In this document: one piece after another, positions 36,101 to 44,409 of the stretch
Position numbering within the stretch: position 1 is the stretch's first letter
Layout: each line of letters opens with the position of its first letter
Origin: Fragum whitleyi
Taxonomy: Eukaryota > Mollusca > Bivalvia > Cardiida > Cardiidae
Length of the DNA: 64,000 nt
Direction: 5' to 3'
NCBI GenBank assembly: GCA_948146395.1
Contig: OX411554.1
Location: 41,863,869 to 41,927,868, forward strand
The notes under the pieces: model-generated
The model's input: the letters and a program-made list of their open reading frames with translations, nothing else
Told to the model about the DNA's origin: nothing
The model's database searches: none
Program-made: the position numbers and the translations under genes

Positions 36101-39100
36101 AGTCATGCAGTTGCTTGTTCCGTACAAAATGACCCTTTTCCACAATGTTTGGCTATACCGCTATAGTTATAACAGTCTTATGTTTTTCAACTGCTTGTAC
36201 TCATAAATAGCTTCATTTTGATATATAATATTCCTGGACATACTGCTTTTTCTTGGCAAATGAATGACCCTTAAATTGGGTCTCAAACACTTTACATGAA
36301 CCTTAAAGCGCTCTTTCTTTCGTCTCCTTGTTTGTTTCATGAATCATACATTAAACTATATAAGCAATGAGTTTTGAATGTCATTAATTTCGGATTCTTT
36401 GCACAGATATTCGTTTTTGCAAATTGAAATGATCACATGAAATGAGTCTATTCTCCTCATATTTTACAGTTCAGTGAAGTTAAAAGCAATCGATTTAACT
36501 AACCCATATAACAGCATCGGAAGTTAATTCTGCTCATTCATAGTACAGAACTGATGAATTGAACTTAGTGAACTAGTGAACTATTGATCTAAATCAAAGA
36601 GTTCATTTCTAATTCATAATAGCACATCAATTTCTATTATAAATATTCATAAAACTATAAACTTGATTGTGTATCGGCGTACGTGTATAAAAACCGAAGG
36701 AAAACATACTTTTCTTTCTCCTTTTTGAAGAGAAAAAGTTTAAAAGATTAGATCATGATGCGAAAACGGTTAATGCGGTTAATAAAGCTTTTTTTCAGTT
36801 AAATTATAACATGGTTCGTATTTTTACACTTGATGCTCTGAAATTAGCATTTGTATAACTGAAGTTACTGACTCGGCACACATAATTACCCAAATGATAA
36901 TTTGGACACATACGATGTTATGTTATAATTCGATTTCCAGATTTTCTGAACGAATCACGTAACAATATTTAAATAGCCAAAAGGGGTGGGCGATACGGAC
37001 GAGATAATGTAAGAGCAATAGAAACACAACAACTAATATCAATAAGCATACCCAGTTAAGGATCTGGTGGTTATTCGTCACGATTCATTGCGTCGGAAAC
37101 TCGTCACATTTCTGATTTATTTGAACCACGACGCTTACCGTCACAACCTTATATTAAAGGACAGATATAAAAGTAGCAATCCGTCACTCTCAATACTATT
37201 CATAGATTTGTTACGGTTTTCGAAGTTTAGGAATTTTCAAAATTATGGATTTTTTGTACAACAGTACTAAGGTTTGAAAAAGAAGTTTTAGTTAGATTCT
37301 AACTAAAATACGAAGATGCATTTTTCGAACATTGTTTAAGCGTTAAAATATAAATCTTGTGAAAAGGACTATATGGTGATTTAGATTTGATTTGATTTGA
37401 AAGCTGTTTTGGCTTTTCTTTAGCCATTTCATAACGTCCAGTTATGAATGAATAATGATAATAATAACTTAAAATTTTACTCCAAATGAGGAGAAGATCA
37501 AAACGCTTATCATAAACAATAAAAATACACACTCGGCCTTGGATAGAGGAATATATTTCCCATTTTCGGACAAAAACTACCATGTGACGAATCACCGTCG
37601 CAGCAGGTGACAGAAAGCCATTACACACTCTATTAACAGTGTTGATCGAGCTTTCCTTATGAAAATCCTTAGGAAACCTCGGTTAACACTGTCAAATTTC
37701 TTTATTTCAAAAACGCTACGAAACTATTACGGGTCCACTACCTCAACAAATGCTGTTACCTATTGGTTTGTTTATGTCCTCCATAACGTCACAAAGGACC
37801 ATTTTATGACGTCCATTTCTAAAAGGGTCTGTAAATAGGGCCACGGGCTTTAGTAACTTCTCATTCAAACATTTCGGTATTGAGCTGTAACTCGGCGATG
37901 CTCCATCTTCCAGATCCCAAATTGACGTGTGGCTTATAGGCACATCTTTTGAAAAGAAAAATGAAAAAAATGTTACTCGTGAATTTAACTGGTTGTACGG
38001 TTAACTATAACATGAAACTGACAAGATGAATGATTTTGGAATGATTTTGGGGTGAAATTAAAAGCATGCGAGAAGTGAGTTTTGAGCGGAATTAAAGGGA
38101 TGTAATCATATATTGTTAATTTTATTCAGGATAAATTAGCTATATTTATTACCCCCCTTTAATACAATATGTACAATAGTTCTATACGTAGCTTCCTATT
38201 TCTTCAAGAACCAAACCAGTCGCTTTAATTTCAATTATGTCAGTGAAATCGTGATTTTTTTATCTAAATTTATTTCTATCTTTTTAAGTGATTTTGGAGC
38301 GTCTATTAATGGTTGGAGTAAGTGTTTGGAATGAATGAATGGAGCGCTGGGTGAGCGAATAAGAATGGTTTGAAATGAGAAGAATGTCAAATTCACGTTG
38401 TTACTAACTGTAATAGACGCAACAATGATAATTTTTGCAGGGTAAAACACATCTACCTCCATGGTCAGGCAAAGAGATGATTCTAAAGGGTCCGAACATC
38501 TTAAGATTCAGGGGCTCGTTTTACTAAACATCTTACGATCATTTCTTGCGTAAGTCTAAAATTGAAATTACTTCCACAGTAGGAACTAAGAAACGAATTC
38601 AGCCAAGCATTATCTCATTGGAATCGCCTTCTAGAGACGATTCCAATCAGATATTGTAACGCAGAATCTAACAATGAATGAAACCACCAGGTGCGATTTT
38701 TGATTTGGACTTAAAATCATATTTTTCGCAAGTAGTTTAGTAAAACGGGCCCCAGTATCATAATGCGTCAAACTATCTATGTTATCAAAGTTATCTTAAT
38801 TATACATCCTGATATATTGAATTTAGCGACAATTTCCATAAGCCGCCGCTTTTTGTGGTTCCCTAAGTGGTCGCTTGACACAAGTTTTACTATATTCGAT
38901 TCACCTTCAGTGGATTTAGGCTCATATCCTGAAAAATTAAATTTTGCGACAATTTCCATAAGCCGCCGCTTTTTTGTGGTTCCCTAAGTGGTCGCTTGAC
39001 ACAAGTTTTACTATATTCGATTCACCTTCAGTGGATTTAGGCTCATATCCTGAAATATTGAATTTAGCGACAATTTCCATAAGCGGCCGTATTTTTTTGT

Positions 39101-39283
39101 GGTTCTCTTAGAGGTCGCTTGCCACAAGTTTTACACAAGTTTTACTATATTCGATTCACCTTCAGCAGATTGAGGCTCAAACTGGAGTACACGCGTCGTC
39201 ACACATATATCAAGCCTTGTATGGTTCACGTACAGGTAGTCAACAAACACTTTGTCACCATGGTAACGGGAGATTGGATTCAT
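27120..39283 (-). CDS. divergent glutamine synthetase family protein, 6 exons, 356 aa
   Basis: Coding exons in transcription order are 39283-39160, 37945-37760, 31811-31674, 30899-30769, 29231-29035 and 27414-27120. They total 1,071 nt, all junctions are GT-AG, and all phases match (1,1,1,0,2). Exon 1 carries the beta-grasp start (KVFVDYLYV..TTRVL..EPQSAE). Exon 2 has the DGAS loop (55-58) and PVALFTDPFR. Exon 3 has GFEQEYY (127-133). Exons 4-5 have NREKARGQ|WEYQLGP and SGLHINFS. Exon 6 has GWGTRNSAIRVPR and GYFEERRPSSDCDP. By eye against animal enzymes, the six metal ligands correspond to Glu128, Glu130, Glu188, Glu195, His244 and Glu329. The flap glutamate position is Val298 (KHVP instead of HET), the substrate-loop Asn is His239, and the FPGPQGPYYCGVG loop is absent. 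Cytosolic Glu+NH3+ATP ligation is the family reaction, but activity here is doubtful. The start Met follows an acceptor-like TTTCAG at 39303, so a 5' UTR exon upstream is likely. ATTAAA on the minus strand at 26982-26977 could be the poly(A) signal. Confidence 0.86.
27866..27980 (+). mobile_element. MITE family A fragment (5' part) in intron 5
   Basis: TA, then CAGTTTATGACATCGTGTATTT and the following GAATGCTTTTGG..GGAATGATATTG. Only the first quarter is present. Confidence 0.6.
28190..28416. mobile_element. GGGCCCGAG-ended TIR element with a perfect 58-bp inner palindrome
   Basis: Ends GGGCCCGAGGTTATAAAACTTT / AAAGTTTTATAATCTCGGGCCC. The centre (28298-28355) is a perfect inverted repeat of 28-bp arms around AA. 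Located in intron 5, next to the duplicated exon 5 half. Confidence 0.75.
28439..28571 (-). pseudogene. duplicated 3' half of exon 5 of the glutamine synthetase-like gene
   Basis: This segment encodes ISRNILERIAEMNDVVVAFD, then PLPKGLTHPSG, LHINFS and TEDMRKEGGI. It is nearly the same as real exon 5 and ends in its own donor, GTAATT. The 5' half (WEYQ..DHTI) is missing and no acceptor is visible. The copy begins where a foldback-rich intron stretch starts. It lies in intron 5, 464 bp downstream of the real exon. It has no stop codon and looks recent, but it cannot be spliced in as it stands. Confidence 0.82.
28829..28990. mobile_element. foldback element with CACTCGTGGCTCTGCCACTCGTG turn, in intron 5
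   Basis: Arms AGAATAATCGTTTGTTT / AAACAAACGATTATCCT. Inner pairs are TAAGATCGAT, TATTTCATT and GTGAACAACAAA. About 160 bp long. Same architecture as 58865-59010 but different sequence. Confidence 0.72.
29170..29650 (-). repeat. 80-bp tandem array, 6 units, carrying the exon 5 acceptor edge of the glutamine synthetase-like gene
   Basis: The CTGACGG marker recurs at 29207, 29287, 29367, 29448, 29528 and about 29607, so the unit is 80 bp. On the minus strand each unit has about 25 bp of intron ending TTTACAG and about 55 bp of the start of exon 5 (TGGGAATACCAATTGGGACC..). Only the copy at 29231 continues into the full exon. The next decoy unit keeps the CAG acceptor but reads TGG GAA TAA, a stop. 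More distant units lose the acceptor. Confidence 0.87.
29967..30243 (-). mobile_element. SINE-A copy, full length, in intron 4 of the glutamine synthetase-like gene
   Basis: Reverse orientation with the complete body and a head containing GCACAGTGGAAGCGCGTCGG and GGGTTCGACCCCC. AGCCGATA occurs on both sides (29959-29966, 30252-30259) and is a probable target-site duplication. It separates the exon 4 decoys from the exon 5 decoys. Confidence 0.87.
30342..30899 (-). repeat. tandem array of exon 4 of the glutamine synthetase-like gene: one real exon and three decayed copies
   Basis: The real exon is 30899-30769. Three degenerate copies of its 3' two thirds plus donor follow in the intron: 30723-30638 (donor GTAAAT, in-frame stop), 30577-30492 (86 nt, open but one base short, donor GTAAGT) and 30423-30342 (donor GTTAGT, stop, acceptor-like site lost). 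The shared CTGACG/A marker is at 30850, 30718, 30572 and 30418, so spacing is 132, 146 and 154 bp. Each copy includes the sequence for the conserved helix (xADDNVxACLxxGL) and some flanking intron. Confidence 0.85.
32081..32150 (+). mobile_element. SINE-A head fragment followed by a TTACAAG microsatellite
   Basis: GGTCCCGGGTTCGATCCCCG, then GGGGGCACTCATTCTTTCCG and CTCTCACCATTGG. From 32147 to 32187 (TTTTACAAG)-type short repeats follow. Confidence 0.78.
32405..33784 (+). mobile_element. Harbinger-type DNA transposon relic with transposase N-terminus
   Basis: The 1,380-bp element is bounded by inverted TGGGGCAGTTACACAT ends. Its subterminal parts are packed with ATCGGT/ACCGAT-type words (about 32440-32770 and 33530-33770). 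In the middle, plus strand 32983-33120 encodes RQRRWWMKQWLTPERKLQFG, then QYSTILAELRES before a stop. This resembles the RRxWWVRPW..R..FGQY..L..ELR start of Harbinger/PIF nucleases. The DDE nuclease domain is missing. Flanks read TAC on the left and TTA on the right, so a clean 3-bp duplication is not demonstrated. It lies in intron 2 of the glutamine synthetase-like gene. Confidence 0.66.
33968..34205 (-). pseudogene. non-LTR retrotransposon C-terminal fragment
   Basis: The minus-strand frame reads CLCIGITVIETELHFLLECP, then AYNNARVTLFKLEVPF and RINENFFNWVMRN. The C.C..(E)..HFLxxCPxYxxxR pattern is the zinc-knuckle-like end found downstream of reverse transcriptase in several LINE clades. 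No catalytic region is next to it. It sits inside intron 2 of the glutamine synthetase-like gene. Confidence 0.62.
34226..34398 (+). mobile_element. SINE-A copy, 5' truncated
   Basis: GCAGCTTGAGGCTAGG, TCCATTGTTAGGGGCTCCAG, CGCCGCGATATAACTGAAAG and GAAAGCGGCGTAAAACACC. Confidence 0.82.
34896..35142 (-). mobile_element. MITE family B copy 3
   Basis: 247 bp with TGAGCCTGTGCGTGAGATTT at the left and GGAAATGTCACGTACAGGCT at the right. Inside intron 2 of the glutamine synthetase-like gene. Confidence 0.75.
35341..36306. mobile_element. long inverted repeat, about 300-bp arms, in intron 2 of the glutamine synthetase-like gene
   Basis: The left arm is 35341 to about 35632 and the right arm about 36012 to 36306. 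Outer ends TTAAGGTTCATGTAAAGTG / CACTTTACATGAACCTTAA. Inner ends include GTACCATCCAGGTAGTGCTACAACC / GGTTGTAGCACTACCTGGATGGTAC. The loop is about 380 bp and AT-rich, with no coding frame. The arms differ by scattered substitutions and small gaps, so it is not a recent palindrome. Confidence 0.82.
36310..37755. other. intron 2 sequence of the glutamine synthetase-like gene, nothing recognised
   Basis: AT-rich. The longest frame (109 codons, minus strand, 37628-37299) shows no family features. Confidence 0.5.
37998..38410 (+). mobile_element. MITE family A copy 4, full length, in intron 1 of the glutamine synthetase-like gene
   Basis: 413 bp. The left end is degraded (CGGTTAACTATAACATGAAACTG) and the right end is AATTCACGTTGTTACTAACTG, with TA on both sides. 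It lies just upstream (in transcription) of exon 2. Confidence 0.78.
38511..38754. mobile_element. GGGGCYCGTTTTACTAAAC-ended TIR element, in intron 1
   Basis: Left GGGGCTCGTTTTACTAAACA and right GTTTAGTAAAACGGGCCCC are inverted. Non-coding, about 245 bp. No clear duplication at the flanks. Confidence 0.72.
38816..39175 (-). repeat. 120-bp tandem array, 3 units, carrying the exon 1 donor edge of the glutamine synthetase-like gene
   Basis: Three units with period 120-121 bp (GCGAC marker at 38826, 38946 and 39067). Read on the minus strand, each unit holds a copy of the last roughly 20 nt of exon 1 (GAGCCT..CTGAAG) followed by the donor GTGAAT and about 100 bp of intron. The first unit transcribed is the real exon end; the other two are intronic decoys that keep an intact donor. 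Units 1 and 2 are nearly identical. The unit nearest the exon carries a short duplication of ACAAGTTTTAC. Confidence 0.85.
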
Positions 39284-39437
39284 ATCAATGATCAGGAGAA
39301 CTAACTGAAATATAGCAAAAAAACGTCGACGTTCGTTTTTTTTCACGAAACTCGAAATGTGTCGCAGATACGGAGAGTTCCAAAAATACTTTATTTTGCC
39401 CGTGACCTCTTTAACCTTCAGCCGTGACTTTGACCTA

Positions 39438-39569
39438 CAGCTAACAACATCGTGAAATTGACAAGGTGAATGATTTGGAAATGATTTTAGAATGGAATTG
39501 AATGAGTGTGTGGAGCGAGTTTTGAGTGAATTTAATGGGAGGTAATCAAATACCGCAAATTTTGTTCAG
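39438..39569 (+). mobile_element. MITE family A fragment (5' part)
   Basis: TA, then CAGCTAACAACATCGTGAAA and following family sequence up to TTTTGTTCAG, where it stops at the hairpin centre. It lies about 150 bp beyond the first coding exon of the glutamine synthetase-like gene, in its likely 5' region. Confidence 0.7.
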
Positions 39570-40432
39570 CCAATAAAAAACAAAAATATTTTGTTCCATT
39601 TGAATGAAGTTGTAATACATTGTGAACGATTATGGAGCTTTTTCGAAAGATCTTCGAGCGTTTCATCAATTCTGACTGATCTACCGCCAAGGTCAAAGTT
39701 TGTCCTGTTGCCTGCACCCATACCTTCACATACACCAATACACTTAACTTATGGGAAACCGTCGGCGATTCTACGGAATAGACCTCTGGAATAATTAAGG
39801 ACATGGAAGCGCGTCATTTCGCATGGGTTTACTGCGTTTTGTCGTGAAATTTTAAATCGCACAAATTAAATCCATACTGATCAATAGCTTTTTACATGCA
39901 TATCGACCGAAGTACAACCAGACACCGAATTGTCTAAAAATAACCCAACATGACTACGGTTACGTCCGAGGTACATGTACTTTCAATTAACGCAAAATTC
40001 CGAGCGATATTCCGATTGGCACTAAAAGACTGGTTAATCAGGATAACTCGGCCCTTTGTTCTTAATGAAAAATAATTATTAATCAATAAAATGATAAATG
40101 AAGTGAACTTTTTATTTGCTTAGCTGTTTTCGGAAAAAAAAGGAATGTTGTTATCACCTTGGCGTCGTTCGCGTTGGTACTAGGATTGTTTTTGGCGTTG
40201 GCATGATAAACTTTTAACATGGTCATATATCTGTTGGAATTGAAGATTTTTCCATAACACTTTGGCATGTGTGTCTAGCATTAGAAGCGCTTTCCATACT
40301 ATCAAAGGGGATAACTCTGGAAACATTTTCATAAGAGTTATGCCCCTTTTTCGAATGAGATCTTTTGCATTATTTTCACCTGCAGCCGGGCGGTGCACCC
40401 TTGGGCGGTGCTTTTGTTTGTAAATACATATA

Positions 40433-40673
40433 TGAGCCTGTGTGTGACATTTCCAACCATTTGAAATGTTCATGAGGAGCATATGTTGACAAGAGTAGAC
40501 ATCCACATACTGTAAAATATAAAGTTATCTGATGCTCAAAAGATACTTTGAGACATTTTCTATCTACTTAGCGCATAGTGGAGACACTGGCCAGACTGTG
40601 CAGATGCACAGGCTGGTCAGAGTCTTTGTTTTGCGCATATTTGATATTGTTGGAAATCTCACACACAGGCTCA
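40433..40673 (+). mobile_element. MITE family B copy 4, best preserved
   Basis: 241 bp with inverted ends TGAGCCTGTGTGTGACATTT / TCTCACACACAGGCTCA, flanked by ATATA and TATAT. A central palindromic part reads GGCCAGACTGTGCAGATGCACAGGCTGGTC. Non-coding. Confidence 0.78.
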
Positions 40674-40730
40674 TATATCAGATAAGATCATTATTACATC
40701 ATTTTTAAATAAGCTGTAATAAGATTGATA

Positions 40731-41166
40731 CAGTAAACAACATCGTGAAATTGACAAGGTGAATGATTTTGGAATGAAACTGAAATGAAATTGAATGAGT
40801 GTGTGGTGCGAATTTGGAGTGAATAAATGTGAGGTAATCCAATATCGCAAATTTAGTTTAGAATGGACAAAATTAGCGATATTGATTACCTCCCCTTAAT
40901 AGAATATGCATACACGTTACATAGAAAGCTTCCTATTTTTCATAAGCTTATAAGACGCTTACATTTTGAATTATGTCAGTGAAATCGCGGTTTTTCTCTA
41001 TCCAAATTTATTTTGAATGCCGTTGTTGATTCCATATTTTTCATTTGGTTAAAGCGTTTTCAAATGATTTGAGTGAGTGTTTGGAAATGAATTAATAGCA
41101 CGCTGAATGAGCGTTTTAGAATTGTTTTGATTGAGGTGAATGTCAATTTCTCGTTGTAACTTACTG
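40731..41166 (+). mobile_element. MITE family A copy 5, full length with TA duplication
   Basis: 436 bp. CAGTAAACAACATCGTGAAA at the left, TTTCTCGTTGTAACTTACTG at the right, TA on both sides (40729-40730, 41167-41168). This is the clearest family member. Confidence 0.87.
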
Positions 41167-41261
41167 TAATTAAAAAGATATTAGGCACATATTCTACGGT
41201 ATCCATATAGAATCAGCAAATTGCAATAAAAGTAGCACCCTTGTCCACCTGTGCTGAATGC

Positions 41262-41640
41262 GCAGGCAGACTAGGGTCGACTTATTTTACGCATTGCTCA
41301 AAAGGTTCCTTTGTCCGAAAGGATCACAATTATACAAAAAAGAACATTATTTTCCCAACCTTTCTACAACTACAAACGGAAAACAAAATTACAGCTGTAA
41401 TAACAGTAAATTAAAATCCATCTTGCTAGTAAGTTGTTTTTCGCTTAATATGCAGGTAGACTAGGGTTTTACGCACTACCCAAAATATCCCCTTGTCCAT
41501 AAGGACTATAAATGTTCAAAAAAGGAAATAATTTCCATACCTTTTTTAGCACTAGAAACGGAATACAAAATTACAGCTGTTATAACAGTGAATTAAAATC
41601 CTTCTTGTTAGTAAGTTGTTTTCGCTGGTAGTGTATAGAT
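41262..41640 (+). repeat. two-copy tandem repeat, about 191 bp
   Basis: GCAGACTAGGGT (41266) and GTAGACTAGGGT (41457) start two units that both contain CTACAAACGGA- or CTAGAAACGGA-type, AAAATTACAGCTGT and AAAATCC(A/T)TCTTG. Confidence 0.7.
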
Positions 41641-42114
41641 TCACTGAAATCCGCCCAATCTGTCTTTTAACCGTTTCAATCCGAAGATAAATCTTACTGT
41701 AAATGTTTGATGATCCGTAAAAAGGAATAACACACGCTTCATTAATCATGGTATCGTTAGTTTGCCAGTAAAAGACCAAAATACCGTAACTACAGCCCGA
41801 ACAAGCTGTAGTTACGATGTTTAGAGAGTTTAAGGTCTTATTGCGAAATTATTTGCCGCGTTAACATCTTTTTTTCAAAATATGCGTGAATATCAGTTTG
41901 AATTTTATGATCCATAAAAGCAGGTTGTAATGATACGGTGTAGTTACGATGTTTGAGTACTCTAAGGACGGGCTACGAGAAATGTTACGTATTTACCTTT
42001 TAAAAGATGGCGTTAATTTCATTCAATTGCCTCAAAACCAGCATCTTGCGAAAAAGAGTCTAATGAAAATTGGGAATTGGGAATTTGGAAACTAGTCCAT
42101 TGCACAGTTAACAA

Positions 42115-42305
42115 CATCGTGAAATTGACATGGCTGATTATTCGGGAAATGATTTCGGAATAAAATGGAATGAGTGCGAGGAGAAAGTTTTGAATGAAAT
42201 TAAAGGGAGGTAATCCAATATCGATTATTTTGTTCAGGATGAACAAAATTAGCGATATTTATTACCCCCCCCCTCCCCCTGTGATAAAATATGCATATAA
42301 CATAC
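42115..42305 (+). mobile_element. MITE family A fragment (5' half)
   Basis: Starts CAGTTAACAACATCGTGAAA and runs past the central hairpin TTTTGTTCAGGATGAACAAAA to a C-rich tract at 42266-42280, then stops. Confidence 0.72.
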
Positions 42306-42645
42306 AACAGGGAATGACACCCTGGAAACGCGTTAATCATTTTTGAACGAAAATTAGAATCAAGACAAAACAAATTTGCAATTAACAATTTTGAAAATAA
42401 TATTTGATTAGAAGGAATGACACTATCAAATTCAGAAGTCATTACAGAACGGAAAGTTCCCACCCCTGTCAGTCTGCACGAACCTCGCAGTCTGATAAGT
42501 CTTTCGCACATAGAAGGTCCGTTTTTACGGATAACTTTGTTTTTAATCATTAAAGTTTAGTTGTGTCAATAAAATTTTTGCACATGGCTTATAAATTGGT
42601 TTCATTCGTACATGAAAACACTTTTTAGTACGCAACGTTTTCGTA

Positions 42646-43085
42646 CAGGTAAATACATTATGAAACTGACTCTCATTCCGATCCAAAACATTCTAAATTG
42701 CTCGCTCAACGCTTCAATCATTTATTCCGAACACTCACCAAAATCATCAAAACCCACTTTAAAATCACTTAAGAAGATAAATAAGATAAATAACTACATT
42801 TCGAAAATGAATTAGCTTTAAAAATCAAGATTTCACAGACATAACTGATATCGTAAACGTTCGATTGGTTCTTGAAGAAATAGGAAGCTATTTATAGAAC
42901 TTATATGAATATTTTATTAAAGGAAGGTAAAAATGTCGCTAATTTTGTTCACCCCGATCAGAATTATCGATATTGCTTACCTCTCTATAATTTCACTAAA
43001 AAAACTCACTCATCGCACTCATTCCATTCTGTTCCGAAATCATTCAAAAATCATTGACCTTGTCATTTTCACGATGTTGTTACTT
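42646..43085 (-). mobile_element. MITE family A copy 6, reverse orientation, near full length
   Basis: About 440 bp. TA then CAGGTAAATACATTATGAAA on the left; TCATTTTCACGATGTTGTTAC on the right, with TA near the end. It lies 340 bp from the fragment at 42115-42305 in opposite orientation. Confidence 0.78.
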
Positions 43086-43895
43086 ATAAATTTGTGTACA
43101 AAGTAGTTTCAAAATAAACCTGTCTATACTTGGAAAGAACTTTTTTTTTTAAAAAAAATTGCATCGTGATAATAAAATTATTTTTTTTTCTATTTCACGA
43201 AGGCATACACTTATCGAATCACACTCAAGTATGAATCAGTTTTGCGCATTCAAAGTGTGATGGTGTTTTTTTATATATATAATTTCATACTTCTGTGAAC
43301 TCAAGAAATAAGCTCACCATCTCTTAAATAAACTGATTCCACAACTATTATTTATAAGGTTAAATACTGTTATGGCCTGAGATAATAAGAATAAATAAAA
43401 AAAACCCCAACAACAACAACATTTTTTTCTGGTGAGAACATACATTTTTTTTAATCAAACTCGTTCGTGAATATGTTAAGAGTGCAAATATGGTCGGTGA
43501 ATATTGATCAAGGGAGGTTACTAAAATGACTGTCTGTTAAGGAAATACATTTGATTACTGTCCCTAGACCTATTAATACGAGAGTTCAACTAGAGGTTAT
43601 ATATAAATTCTGTTTGGCATAGCGAGGCGGAGCTTTAGTAACAAATCGTTTAAAATAGCAAGAATACGTTTTATGCAATTTTTTTTCCTGAGGGGATGTT
43701 TCAAGTCAAAATTCTTAGGCTTACTTTAAACGGTTTGCATAATTAACTAACGTTTTAAGAGAATGTTAGTCGTTATTACAAACGTTACCAGCTCTAAGCA
43801 TGGGGAGGTTTTTAGGAACGTAGCAGTCGTCAGAAATAGACGATTCTGTTACATTCTTTAAATCAATTGTTGTGCTGGACGTGCACATCTTAATA

Positions 43896-44161
43896 TATGT
43901 GACCCATCACGCAAAAGGGGACCATCTGGGAACTTGTAAATTGAATCTTTGAAAAAGAGATTGGGTGCAGGATTGGTCAAGCAGAGGTCGAATTTCAAAA
44001 ATTCTTTTTACTGGAAGGTAGATTGAACATTCTAGATTCAGAAAATAAGCCCATAGCGAAAAGTTCCGACCCTAGTCAGTCTGCGCAAACCGCGCAGTCT
44101 GTCTAGGGTCGACACTTTAAGCACTACCCAGATGGTCCCTTTTCGCGTGACGGGTCACATA
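43896..44161. mobile_element. TGTGACCC-ended TIR element joined to the OTU fragment
   Basis: Ends ATGTGACCCATCACGCAAAAG / CTTTTCGCGTGACGGGTCACAT; the inverted match continues into GGGGACCATCTGGG/CCCAGATGGTCCC. Inner words CAGTCTGCGCAAACCGCGCAGTCTG form a hairpin. TA sits at both borders. Related degraded sequence occurs at 11078-11180, 41250-41300 and 42430-42495. Confidence 0.78.
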
Positions 44162-44185
44162 TGTATCATGATTAAGGTATATCCT

Positions 44186-44409
44186 AATGTTCGTGACGAA
44201 TTCACAGACGATTCGGAGCCTTAACTCAAAATGTCCCTCCTCGTGACCAAATATCGCCATTGAAAGTGACCTATAAAAACAGTTGCCATCACCAAAAATT
44301 GCAATTAGAGTCATATTTTGTGGTCCATCATCGTGGTACAGATACTTGGATATTGCATCAACATTAGCATATTGTATCAGTCGCTGATGAATTGTAGGTT
44401 TACAGATCT
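44186..44409 (-). pseudogene. OTU-like cysteine protease domain fragment
   Basis: On the minus strand the frame runs KPTIHQRLIQYANVDAISKY, then LYHDDGPQNMTLIAIFGDGN, CFYRSLSMAIFGHEEGHFEL and RLRIVCEF. GDGNCFYRSLS is the N-terminal catalytic signature of OTU proteases (Asp and Cys). The later His box is missing. The upstream end is a stop. The downstream end runs directly into a TIR element at 43896-44161. Similar OTU proteins in invertebrates are often multicopy and linked to mobile elements, so this may be a relic of one. It is a fragment, not a working gene. Confidence 0.68.

Noticed and set aside
37299..37628. A 109-codon minus-strand frame near exon 2 of the glutamine synthetase-like gene
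   Set aside because: No family motif, and its position is inside the intron between exons 2 and 3 of a well-supported gene on the same strand.
38777..38959. A 40-residue repeat protein on the minus strand
   Set aside because: The repeat is the exon 1 donor edge plus intron of the glutamine synthetase-like gene. Period 120 keeps the frame open by chance, and the unit next to the exon has a stop.
42200..42550. A 116-codon minus-strand frame
   Set aside because: It runs through MITE family A sequence and a C-rich tract; no protein-like motifs.
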